DNA of 48,414 bases, from positions 1-48,414 of the forward strand of contig CADADE010000019.1 in the NCBI GenBank assembly GCA_902786615.1. The letters run 5' to 3'. The position numbers and the translations under genes were made by a program. The stretch is from Oscillospiraceae bacterium. Lineage in GTDB: Bacteria > Bacillota_A > Clostridia > Oscillospirales > Oscillospiraceae. The notes below the pieces were generated by a model. That model had not been told where the DNA came from. It made no database searches and worked only from the letters and a program-made list of their open reading frames with translations. Positions within the stretch are counted from its first letter, which is position 1. Every line of letters starts with the position of its first letter. Positions 6,462-15,646 of the stretch are shown piece by piece.

Positions 6462-9400
6462 ATGACCAACTTTGACATTTTCCTCTCCGAGCCCAAGTTT
6501 GCCTCTTTTGCGGAGGTGGCGGTTTCGGCGGAGAGGATCCTGCAGATTGACCCCGCGGCCTGCGTGCTCAACTGCCGCAGGGCGATGGAGTTTGCCGTCA
6601 AGTGGATGTACTCCGCGGACGAGGCACTCGAACTGCCCTGGGACGACAAGCTGGTTTCCCTCATGAGCACGGACGAGTTCCGGGATGTGGTGGGCGCGGA
6701 CATGCTGCAGCGCCTCCACTATATCCGCAAGGTCGGCAACACCGCCGCCCACGCGGGCAGCAAGATCAGCCGCGAGCAGGCGGTGCTGTGCCTGGAAAAC
6801 CTGTATATCTTCCTTGACTTTGTGGCCTACTGCTATGGGGAGAATTACGAGGAGCGGGCGTATGATCCGAATCTTTTGAACCCCATTCAAGAGCCGGCCG
6901 GAGGGGACTCCCCTGCTAAGGGAGTAGCGGAGGAAGAGGTCGACCTCGCGGCGCTCATGGCCGAGAATGCCGCGCTCAAAGCCGAGCTCACCGCCCGGCG
7001 CGAGAGCCAGCAGCAGAGCTATGTGCCCAAGCCCCTGGAACTGACCGAGTACAAGACCCGCAAGCTCTACATCGACGCGATGCTGGAGGATGCGGGCTGG
7101 GTCGAGGGCAAGAACTGGATCAACGAATACGAGATCCCAGGCATGCCCAACAAGTCCGAGGTGGGCTTTGCCGACTATGTGCTGCTGGGGGACGACGGGC
7201 GCATCCTCGCGGTGATCGAGGCCAAGCGCACCTGCGTGGACGTGGCCAAGGGCCGCCAGCAGGCCAAGCTCTACGCCGACCTGATCGAGAAGCAGCAGGG
7301 CCGCCGCCCGGTGGTGTTCCTCACCAACGGCTTTGAGACCCGCATCGTGGACAACCGGTACCCGGAGCGCCGGGTCGCGTCGATCTATTCCAAGCGGGAT
7401 CTGGAAAAGCTCTTCAATCTCCAGCGCATGCGCTCGAGCCTCAAGAACATCATCGTGGACAAGCACATCGCCGGACGCTATTACCAGGAGGCCGCCATCA
7501 AGGCCGTGTGCGACAGCCTCGGGCAGAAAAACCGCCGCAAGGCGCTGCTGGTCATGGCCACCGGCTCCGGCAAGACGCGCACGGTCATCGCGCTCGTCAA
7601 GGTGCTGCTGGAACAGGGCTGGATCAAAAACGTCCTCTTCCTCGCCGACCGCAACTCCCTCGTCACACAGGCCAAGCGCAACTTCGTCAATCTCCTGCCC
7701 GACCTCTCGGTGACCAATCTCTGCGAGGAAAAGGACAACTACGCCGCCCACGGGGTGTTCTCCACCTACCAGACCATGATGAACTGCATCGACGCGGTGC
7801 AGGACGAGGAGGGCAAGCTCTTCTCCGTGGGGCACTTCGATCTGGTGATCTGCGACGAAGCGCACCGCTCCATCTACAACAAGTATAAGGATATCTTTAC
7901 ATATTTCGATGCGCCGCTGGTGGGTCTCACCGCTACGCCAAAGGACGAGATCGACAAGAACACATACGATGTGTTCGAATTGCAGAGCGGCGTGCCCACC
8001 TACGGCTACGAGCTGGCCCAGGCGGTAAAGGATGGCTATCTGGTGGACTTCCTGTCCGTGGAGACCACGCTGAAATTCATCCAGCAGGGCATCGTGTACG
8101 ACGAGCTGTCCGAGGCCGACAAGCAGGCCTATGAGGACACCTTCGAGGACGAAAACGGCGAGCTGCCGGAGAGCATCGCCTCCTCCGCGCTCAATGAGTG
8201 GATCTTCAACGAGGACACGATCCGCGAGGTGCTGAACGTCCTCATGACCCACGGTCTCAAGATCGACTACGGCAACAGGATCGGCAAGACGATCATCTTC
8301 GCCAAGAACCACACCCACGCGGAAAAGATCCTGGAGGTCTTCGGAAAGGAGTATCCGCATCTGGTCGGCTGGGCCAAGGTCATCGACAACTACATGACCT
8401 ACGCCCAAAGCGCCATCGACGAGTTTTCCGAGCCCAATAAGCTGCCGCAGATCGCCATTTCTGTGGATATGCTCGACACCGGCATCGACGTGCCGGAGGT
8501 GCTGAATCTGGTCTTTTTCAAGAAGGTCATGAGCAAGGCCAAGTTCTGGCAGATGATCGGCCGCGGCACGCGTCTCTGCCCGGGACTGATCGACGGCGCG
8601 GACAAGGACAAGTTTTATATTTTCGACTTCTGCGGCAACTTTGAGTTCTTCCGCATGAACAAGGGCAAGCCCACCGCCAACATGATCGCCCTGGCCGGGG
8701 CCATCTTCCACCTCAAGGCGCAGATCGCTTTCAAGCTGCAGGATCTGGCGTATCAGACGCCGGAGCTGATCGCCTTCCGCAAGTCGCTGGTGGACGACAT
8801 GGTGGAGAAGGTGCGCGAGCTGAACCGTGACAACTTCGCCGTCAAGCAGCACCTGAAATACGTGGAGCTGTATTCCAACCCAGATAACTACAGCGCCCTC
8901 ACTTACGAGGACACCCTGCTCATGGGGCAGGAGCTGGCCCCGCTGATCGAGCCGGAGCATGACAACGCCAAGGCTCTGCGCTTCGACGCGCTGCTCTACG
9001 GCATCGAACTTGCGTATCTGGCAGGGAAGAAGTACAGCCGTGCGCGGCACGACCTCATCAAGAAGGTCGCTGCGGTGGCCAGCGTCGCCAACATCCCGGA
9101 GATCATGGCCGAGAGTGAGCTCATCGACAAGATCCTGCACACGGATTATCTGGACAACGCGGGCATCAACGAGTTTGAGCACATCCGCGAGAGCCTGCGT
9201 GATCTGATCAAGTACATTATCGCTGATCGCCCGATTTATGAAACGAACTTCGACGACGAGATCCTCGCTATGGATTGGAAGGAATCGGAGCTGGAGAATG
9301 ACGATCTGAAAGACTACAAGGCCAAGGCGGAGTTTTATGTGCGCCAACACCAGGACAACGCCGTGATTGCCAAGCTGAAGAGCAACGTCCCACTGACCGG

Positions 9401-9770
9401 CGAGGACGTGAAGGTGCTGGAGGGCATCCTCTGGAGCGAGGTCGGCACCAAGCAGGAGTACGAGGCCGAATACGGCGCCAAGCCCCTAGGGGAGTTCGTG
9501 CGCGAGATTGTGGGGCTGGACATGAACGCGGCCAAGGCCGCCTTCGCCGAGTATCTGAACGATACGAATCTGGACAGCCGGCAGATCTATTTCGTCAACC
9601 AGATCGTGGAGTACATCGTCCACAACGGCATGATGAAGGATCTGTCCGTCCTGCAGGAGACTCCCTTCACCGATCAGGGCAGCATCGTGGAGGTCTTCAC
9701 CGATCTTTCGGTCTGGATTGGCATCCGCAAGATCATCGAGCGGGTCAATGCCAACGCCGTCGCGGCATAA
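6462..9770 (+). CDS. hsdR: Type I restriction endonuclease subunit HsdR (EcoEI type)
   Basis: 1102 residues, the usual length; ATG 6462 has GAGGTGA upstream. Domain order: DUF4145 N-terminal helical domain (about 5-115), a variable linker, HsdR_N nuclease (D238, E253-A-K255 as the PD-ExK core), SF2 helicase with Walker A ATGSGKT (366-372), DEAH box (465-468) and motif VI GRGTR (700-704), then an EcoEI_R_C tail. It cleaves unmethylated DNA after ATP-driven translocation, together with HsdM and HsdS. Residues about 145-155 (nt 6893-6930) carry a short GC-rich repeat-like insert. GC-rich with a codon bias unlike the five genes just upstream. Confidence 0.96.
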   Translation: MTNFDIFLSEPKFASFAEVAVSAERILQIDPAACVLNCRRAMEFAVKWMYSADEALELPWDDKLVSLMSTDEFRDVVGADMLQRLHYIRKVGNTAAHAGSKISREQAVLCLENLYIFLDFVAYCYGENYEERAYDPNLLNPIQEPAGGDSPAKGVAEEEVDLAALMAENAALKAELTARRESQQQSYVPKPLELTEYKTRKLYIDAMLEDAGWVEGKNWINEYEIPGMPNKSEVGFADYVLLGDDGRILAVIEAKRTCVDVAKGRQQAKLYADLIEKQQGRRPVVFLTNGFETRIVDNRYPERRVASIYSKRDLEKLFNLQRMRSSLKNIIVDKHIAGRYYQEAAIKAVCDSLGQKNRRKALLVMATGSGKTRTVIALVKVLLEQGWIKNVLFLADRNSLVTQAKRNFVNLLPDLSVTNLCEEKDNYAAHGVFSTYQTMMNCIDAVQDEEGKLFSVGHFDLVICDEAHRSIYNKYKDIFTYFDAPLVGLTATPKDEIDKNTYDVFELQSGVPTYGYELAQAVKDGYLVDFLSVETTLKFIQQGIVYDELSEADKQAYEDTFEDENGELPESIASSALNEWIFNEDTIREVLNVLMTHGLKIDYGNRIGKTIIFAKNHTHAEKILEVFGKEYPHLVGWAKVIDNYMTYAQSAIDEFSEPNKLPQIAISVDMLDTGIDVPEVLNLVFFKKVMSKAKFWQMIGRGTRLCPGLIDGADKDKFYIFDFCGNFEFFRMNKGKPTANMIALAGAIFHLKAQIAFKLQDLAYQTPELIAFRKSLVDDMVEKVRELNRDNFAVKQHLKYVELYSNPDNYSALTYEDTLLMGQELAPLIEPEHDNAKALRFDALLYGIELAYLAGKKYSRARHDLIKKVAAVASVANIPEIMAESELIDKILHTDYLDNAGINEFEHIRESLRDLIKYIIADRPIYETNFDDEILAMDWKESELENDDLKDYKAKAEFYVRQHQDNAVIAKLKSNVPLTGEDVKVLEGILWSEVGTKQEYEAEYGAKPLGEFVREIVGLDMNAAKAAFAEYLNDTNLDSRQIYFVNQIVEYIVHNGMMKDLSVLQETPFTDQGSIVEVFTDLSVWIGIRKIIERVNANAVAA

Positions 9771-9903
9771 TGATGCGAAAAATGGTCTAATAATTTGGCA
9801 CCGTATAGGGAGATCGCAGAAGCTGAAAAACGTTCTCCATACAGAAAGAAACAGAAGTGCGTCGCTTGAAGTGAAGGAGCATAAAATCGTTCAAAAATAG
9901 CAT

Positions 9904-9960
9904 AAATGCACCTCTTTTGCCGTTTATAATCAGAGCGGTCAAAGCGGTGCATTTTCTTTT
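9904..9960 (+). terminator. Rho-independent terminator after hsdR
   Basis: AAATGCACC (9904-9912) pairs with GGTGCATTT (9946-9954), with an inner partial stem CTTTTGCCG/CGGTCAAAG, and a T-rich run follows (TTTTCTTTT). It closes the hsd operon. The gap 9771-9903 otherwise shows no gene I can support. Confidence 0.75.
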
Positions 9961-10015
9961 CTGTTAGGCGATACAGCTGCTGCGCGTTTTTTTGACACCC
10001 TAAATTTCCCCAACC

Positions 10016-10858
10016 ATGATGATGGGCCTCGGCTGCAACGCGGCGGGCGTCACGGGCTGCCGTATCATCGACAGCGAGCGCGAGCGGCTGCTGGCGGTAC
10101 TGACCAACGCCCTTGTGCCCTGCAACGGGCGCTTCCCGACACTGATCGCGCTCAGTGGCCTGTTTCTGGCCGGAAATGCCGGCGCGGGACGGAGCATGAT
10201 CACGGCACTGTGCGTGGCGGCGCTGCTGGCACTGAGCCTTGGTATGAGCTTTCTGGCGACCTGGCTGCTCGGCCGTACGCTGCTGCGCGGGAAGGCCTCG
10301 GCCTTTGTGCTGGAGCTGCCGCCCTACCGCAGGCCGCAGATCGGGCGGGTGCTCGTCCGCTCGCTGCTCGACCGGACGCTGTTCGTGCTTGGCCGCGCGG
10401 CGGCGGTGGCGGCGCCGGCCGGCGCGCTGCTCTGGCTGCTGGGGAACGTCAGCGTCGGCGGCGGGAGCCTGCTGACGATCCTCGCCGGCGCGCTCGACCC
10501 GGTCGGATTGCTGCTGGGGATGGACGGGGCGATCCTGCTGGGCTTTCTGCTGGGCCTGCCGGCCAATGAGATCGTGCTGCCGGTGATCCTGATGATCTAC
10601 AGCGCGGCGGGCAGCCTCAGCGAGCCGTCCTCGGCGGCGGAGCTCGGCGCTATCCTTTCCTCGCAGGGCTGGACCGTCTGGACGGCCGGCGCGGTGCTGC
10701 TGTTTTCCCTGTTCCACTGGCCCTGCTCGACAACGCTGTGGACCGTGAAAAAGGAGACCGGGCGCTGGAAATGGGTCTTTCTGGCGGCGCTGGTGCCGAC
10801 GCTCTGCGGCGTCGGCTGCTGCCTGCTGCTGCGCCTGATCCATGCGCTGTGCGGCTGA
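10016..10858 (+). pseudogene. feoB: FeoB, C-terminal membrane part only (5'-truncated)
   Basis: 280 residues starting MMMGLGCNAAGVTGCRIIDS and continuing LLAVLTNALVPCNGRFPT. These are the two Gate motifs and the conserved Cys residues of the ferrous-iron transporter FeoB, followed by the FeoB_C region and remaining membrane helices. A normal FeoB is about 600-750 residues and begins with a G-protein domain; that domain and the first Gate helices are missing. A TAA lies in frame at 10001, and no ribosome site precedes the three ATG codons. So this is most likely a remnant cut off when the restriction island or another insertion arrived. A coupled GTPase elsewhere cannot be excluded. Confidence 0.85.
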
Positions 10859-10893
10859 AAAGAATAACCGGCCCATCCGAAAGAATGGGCCGG
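10858..10893 (-). terminator. Terminator of the LURP-one gene (minus strand)
   Basis: CCGGCCCAT (10868-10876) pairs with ATGGGCCGG (10885-10893). Read on the minus strand the stem is followed by TTATTCTTTT. It lies between the convergent feoB remnant and the minus-strand gene and may serve both. Confidence 0.8.
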
Positions 10894-10919
10894 CTGCCGT
10901 CGGTGGAAAGGATGCAGGG

Positions 10920-11528
10920 TCAGTCGCTTGAGGAGGACGAGGACGAGGAGCTGGACGCAGATGCGGCCTCCCGGTCGCGGATCATGTGCTGGAGCGTGAC
11001 GAGGATCGCGACGACGAACTTTTCGTACTCCGGCCGGTAGATATCAATGCAGTATTTGTCGTGCAGGGAGAAGAGCTTCTGGGCAATGACGGCGATGACC
11101 TGCCCGTTTTCGTCATAGAGCTCGAAGTTGAGGCCGAGGATGTTGCCGCGCAGCTGCCAGCCAAGGCCCTCGATGTTGGTGACGTCCTTGACCAGGTGGA
11201 ACAGCTCGTTCGACAGTTCAAAGGCGGTGCCGTCCGCCATGGTGATGAAGTGACGCTCGTGGAGCGTGAAGAATTTCCGCTCGATGTGCGCCACGGGCCT
11301 GCCGGATGCGTCGAACACGTCGGTTTTGTCATGCAGGGACGGGAATTTGGTTTCCGCGCGGTAGACGACGTTCTCACCCGCGTCGGTGATCTCGATGCGG
11401 TGATGGAGCGTCATGACCTTGGTGCTGGTAAACAGCGAGCGCACGGGCTGGCCGAAGCGCTCCACATTGTTGACGTTCGCGTCCTCGCCGGCCTCGCGGA
11501 AACGATGGATCTTTGACAGTACGCCCAT
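10920..11528 (-). CDS. LURP-one-related / tubby-like domain protein
   Basis: 202 residues; an AGGAGG ribosome site precedes the ATG at 11528. Beta-strand repeats such as HHRIEITDAGENVVYRAETK, HDKTDVFDASGRPVAHI and FELYDENGQVIAVIAQK fit the LURP-one/YxjI (tubby C-terminal-like) fold, thought to bind phospholipid or act as a scaffold. The exact role in bacteria is unclear. The C-terminus is a low-complexity run of serines (residues about 190-201) and may be variable. It has its own terminator. Confidence 0.75.
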   Translation of the reverse strand: MGVLSKIHRFREAGEDANVNNVERFGQPVRSLFTSTKVMTLHHRIEITDAGENVVYRAETKFPSLHDKTDVFDASGRPVAHIERKFFTLHERHFITMADGTAFELSNELFHLVKDVTNIEGLGWQLRGNILGLNFELYDENGQVIAVIAQKLFSLHDKYCIDIYRPEYEKFVVAILVTLQHMIRDREAASASSSSSSSSSSD

Positions 11529-11602
11529 AATGAGTTCCTCCTTGATTGTTTGTTGTCGAAAATGATTATATCACGCAAGCGCAGAGAAGGAAAGACAGAT
11601 TA

Positions 11603-11640
11603 TGCGTGAAGCGGGAAGCAAGAGGATTCGACCCGCCCTG
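11603..11640 (-). other. Degenerate tRNA-3'-end-like sequence
   Basis: On the minus strand this reads GGGTCGAATCCTC, then TTCCCGCTTCA, resembling the T arm and acceptor of the tRNA-Gln at 11937-12010 (GGTTCGAATCC ... TCCCGCTGCCA) with several changes. It may be an older remnant of the same tRNA end. Weak evidence. Confidence 0.35.
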
Positions 11641-11642
11641 AA

Positions 11643-11718
11643 CAAAAGCAAAACCCGGTGCAGCGAAAGGCCTAAGTTGTCGACAAGGCCTGTAGCGTTC
11701 GCACGGTTTTGCTTTTGA
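11643..11718. repeat. Long inverted repeat
   Basis: CAAAAGCAAAACC near 11643 is repeated inverted as GGTTTTGCTTTTG near 11704-11717, enclosing about 46 bases that contain two AGGCCT palindromes around TTGTCGAC. It could be a transcript hairpin or a recombination site. The rest of the 11529-11804 gap shows no supported gene. Confidence 0.45.
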
Positions 11719-11765
11719 AAGGAGGAGCAGCGGAACGAGCGCGAGAGGACTTTTTTGCGCAATGC

Positions 11766-11803
11766 AAAAAAGTCGTCGCAAGCGATGTGCAGCTTGCGAC
11801 GAC
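11766..11803 (-). terminator. Terminator hairpin after the tRNA remnant (minus strand)
   Basis: GTCGTCGCAAG (11772-11782) pairs perfectly with CTTGCGACGAC (11793-11803). On the minus strand TTTTTTGC follows. It lies directly after the partial tRNA 3' end at 11805-11833, as a terminator would lie after a tRNA gene that has since been lost. Confidence 0.7.
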
Positions 11804-11804
11804 G

Positions 11805-11833
11805 TGGCAGCGGGAGAAGGATTCGAACCCTCA
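11805..11833 (-). pseudogene. Partial copy of the tRNA-Gln 3' end
   Basis: These 29 bases are identical to 11937-11965, which is the T arm, acceptor 3' strand and CCA of the intact tRNA-Gln. The rest of the tRNA is missing. A third, inverted T-arm piece (ATGTGAGGGTTCGAAT) lies at 11867-11882. Such copies typically mark integration (att) sites or scars of lost elements; tandem tRNA gene decay is the alternative. Confidence 0.85.
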
Positions 11834-11894
11834 GCGCCTTTGGCGCTTCGCGACGCGATGGAAATGATGTGAGGGTTCGAATTTCATGTTAAGC

Positions 11895-11931
11895 AAAAGA
11901 AAAACAGCCCATCCTTACGGATGGACTGTTT
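11895..11931 (-). terminator. Terminator of tRNA-Gln (minus strand)
   Basis: AAACAGCCCATCC (11902-11914) pairs with GGATGGACTGTTT (11919-11931) around a TTAC loop, with one C/A mismatch. On the minus strand a T-rich tract (TTTTTCTTTT) follows. It starts 5 bases after the CCA end of the tRNA. Confidence 0.85.
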
Positions 11932-11936
11932 CCCTT

Positions 11937-12010
11937 TGGCAGCGGGAGAAGGATTCGAACCCTCACATACGGAGTCAGAGTCCGCTGTGCTACCTTTACA
12001 CAATCCCGCT
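11937..12010 (-). tRNA. tRNA-Gln (anticodon CTG)
   Basis: On the minus strand the 7-bp acceptor AGCGGGA/TCCCGCT, the D arm (GTG/CAC), the anticodon stem GCGGA/TCCGT with loop CTCTGAC (anticodon CTG, reads CAG), the T arm GAGGG-TTCGAAT-CCTTC, discriminator G and an encoded CCA are all present; 74 bases. A short piece of its 3' end is repeated at 11805-11833. Confidence 0.93.
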
Positions 12011-12047
12011 AAACGCAAAAGTTATTATATCCATTTTTGCGCATTTG

Positions 12048-13304
12048 TCAAGAATTTTTTTCATCTGCCGGTGAGGACTCCGGCACCGCCGTTTCTTCGG
12101 GAAAAAAAGGTTCCGGTTCGGGCTGGTTTTCCGGCTCTTCCGGCACATGTCCCGGCTCTTCCGGAGAAGGAATCGGCGTGTCCGGGATCAGCGGGTCATA
12201 GTAATTGACCAGCAGATCCACGCAGGCGCCGTAGCTTTTCAGACCGAGATCCTGGTTATAGCTGTGCAGGAAGCCCTCGTAGACCGTGTTGGACACGCTC
12301 TGCACCGGCGTTTCAAACTGTTTCCAGTATTCTCGCCCTGCGGCAAAGTCCGCCAGCACGGCCTCGTTCAGACGGCCGTAAACCCGAGCCCAGGCCTCCG
12401 GATCCGCCCGGCGCAGGGCGTTTCCGAGGTGGGTATAGGCCAGCAGGGCGGCGGAATAAACATAGTCGGGATCCCCGTCCTCCAGGCAGGCCAGCACCGC
12501 GACAAAATTGGCCTCCTGCTCCTTGGCCACGCCCCGCTGGTGCGCCAGCTCGTGCGCGACCGTGGAGGCGAAGAGCGGGGCCGGGAAGTCCAGATTGACG
12601 TTGGCCTCCGCGGTGAAGGGGAAGAAAAAGCCGGTGAAGTCCAGATAGCTCATCACCCGCGAGCACATCACGCCCTTGGCACGCAGCGCGGGCCCCTCCA
12701 GGCAGGGGAAATCCGCCTCCACGGCGCGGTAGAGCGCGGGCGAGCGGTCCAGGATCGCGCCGCGGTCGCCGGCATAGACGCCGTTTTCATCCCGCGCCAC
12801 GCGGCCGCTGTACTCGCTGGAAAGCTCGGCAAAATACGCCGCCACGCGCTCGAGCTGCTCGACGGAGATCGGCTCGCTTCTGAGGCCGCTTTGCGCGATG
12901 AAATCGTCCCCGTAGTAATACACGCCCCAGAGCAGGCAGAAGCCGGCATAGACCGTAAGGCCAAGCGCCAGGAGCGTGGTGACCGTGCGGTAGAGGCGGA
13001 GGAAAAAGTGGGGCCGGGTGAAAAGCCGGACAAGCTGGGAGCAGAGATAATACACCAGCAAAAGGACCAGCAGCGCGATCAGCAGCTCCGCGACGGAAAA
13101 GGGGACCTGCCCCGTCTGCGTGGACAGCCACAGGTGCGCCGGGCGGACCAGATGCCCGCTGAGCCAGACGTTCAGGGCGCGGAAAGGCCGCGTCAGCAGG
13201 TGCAGCAGGATCAGCACCGCGCTGGCGAGGATCAGAAAGTGCCGGAAGGGGCACAGCTTATACCAGGCCCGAAAGCCGCTCTTGACTTTATCATCGGTGA
13301 ACAT
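12048..13304 (-). CDS. DUF3810 membrane protein with HExxH metalloprotease motif
   Basis: 418 residues. Three hydrophobic segments near the N-terminus (about 22-40, 68-90, 108-130) are followed by a large extracytoplasmic domain. It contains YLDFTGFFFPFTAEANVNLD and HELAHQRGVAKEQEAN (residues 251-266): HELAH plus a downstream Glu is a zinc-binding signature, as in DUF3810 proteins. The substrate is unknown. The C-terminal 40 residues are Pro/Glu-rich low complexity. No strong ribosome site precedes ATG 13304. It is the first gene after the lepA terminator, so it is likely transcribed on its own. Confidence 0.85.
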   Translation of the reverse strand: MFTDDKVKSGFRAWYKLCPFRHFLILASAVLILLHLLTRPFRALNVWLSGHLVRPAHLWLSTQTGQVPFSVAELLIALLVLLLVYYLCSQLVRLFTRPHFFLRLYRTVTTLLALGLTVYAGFCLLWGVYYYGDDFIAQSGLRSEPISVEQLERVAAYFAELSSEYSGRVARDENGVYAGDRGAILDRSPALYRAVEADFPCLEGPALRAKGVMCSRVMSYLDFTGFFFPFTAEANVNLDFPAPLFASTVAHELAHQRGVAKEQEANFVAVLACLEDGDPDYVYSAALLAYTHLGNALRRADPEAWARVYGRLNEAVLADFAAGREYWKQFETPVQSVSNTVYEGFLHSYNQDLGLKSYGACVDLLVNYYDPLIPDTPIPSPEEPGHVPEEPENQPEPEPFFPEETAVPESSPADEKNS

Positions 13305-13351
13305 GGCATCATTCTACGCCGCAAAATTCGACTTGGCAAGAGAAAGAGTCT

Positions 13352-13398
13352 GGAAAAAGAGACAGACAGGAGGCGGTCTGTAACCGCTTCCTGTCTGT
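13352..13398 (-). terminator. Terminator of the lepA operon (minus strand)
   Basis: ACAGACAGGAGGCGGT pairs with ACCGCTTCCTGTCTGT (stem about 16 bp with one mismatch, loop CTGTA). On the minus strand CTCTTTTTCC follows. It separates lepA from the DUF3810 gene. Confidence 0.9.
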
Positions 13399-13403
13399 TG
13401 GTT

Positions 13404-15209
<1,806 letters not shown>

Positions 15210-15213
15210 GGCT

Positions 15214-15531
15214 TCACTCTCCGTCCGCAAACTCGGTCAGGGCCAGCTCCGCCCGGTCGGTGACGGAGCGGATCTGCTCCAGAAAGGTCAGGGCAGCCTT
15301 GAGCGTGCTGGCCGGCGCGTCCTGGCTGTCGCTGCGGCAGAGCAGATAGTCCGCCGTCACGCCGTAATAGTCGCAGGCGCGGCACACGAACTGCAGTCCG
15401 GGCTCGCGCGCGCCGTTTTCATAGTGGCTCAGCAGCGCCTGGCTGATGCCGAGATCGGCCGCCACCGTGCGCTGGCTCAGATTCCGCTGCCGGCGCAGGG
15501 CCGAGAGCGTCTGGGAAAAGCTTCTGTCCAT
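15214..15531 (-). CDS. XRE-family helix-turn-helix regulator
   Basis: 105 residues from ATG 15531, with AGGAG 8 bases upstream; the in-frame GTG at 15540 overlaps that site. An HTH_3 domain occupies residues about 5-60 ([20 protein letters not shown] and [13 protein letters not shown]), followed by a conserved [12 protein letters not shown] segment and a helical tail. Immediately upstream of lepA in one transcript. Targets cannot be told from the sequence. Confidence 0.9.
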   Translation of the reverse strand: MDRSFSQTLSALRRQRNLSQRTVAADLGISQALLSHYENGAREPGLQFVCRACDYYGVTADYLLCRSDSQDAPASTLKAALTFLEQIRSVTDRAELALTEFADGE

Positions 15532-15596
15532 GGGATGCACTCCTTTGCGATATAACAGAGCGTATTATAACGGATGAAAGAGCAAATGGCAACAGA

Positions 15597-15631
15597 AAAA
15601 TCAAAAACCCTCCGGAAAAATCCGGAGGGTT
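15597..15631 (-). terminator. Terminator of the LRR gene (minus strand)
   Basis: AACCCTCCGG (15606-15615) pairs with CCGGAGGGTT (15622-15631); on the minus strand TTTTTGATTTTT follows. It lies 16 bases after the LRR gene stop. Confidence 0.88.
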
Positions 15632-15646
15632 GGGGGTGACAAAGCA

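Noticed and set aside
6420..9350. 976-codon open frame on the minus strand across hsdR
   Set aside because: It is a mirror frame of the GC-rich hsdR gene, without family features; hsdR on the plus strand has all motifs.
9718..9900. 60-residue open frame after hsdR
   Set aside because: Starts inside hsdR in another frame, no ribosome site, no recognisable product.
11566..11781. Open frames of 60-70 codons on the minus strand between the LURP-one gene and tRNA
   Set aside because: They run over hairpins, tRNA remnants and terminators and lack ribosome sites.
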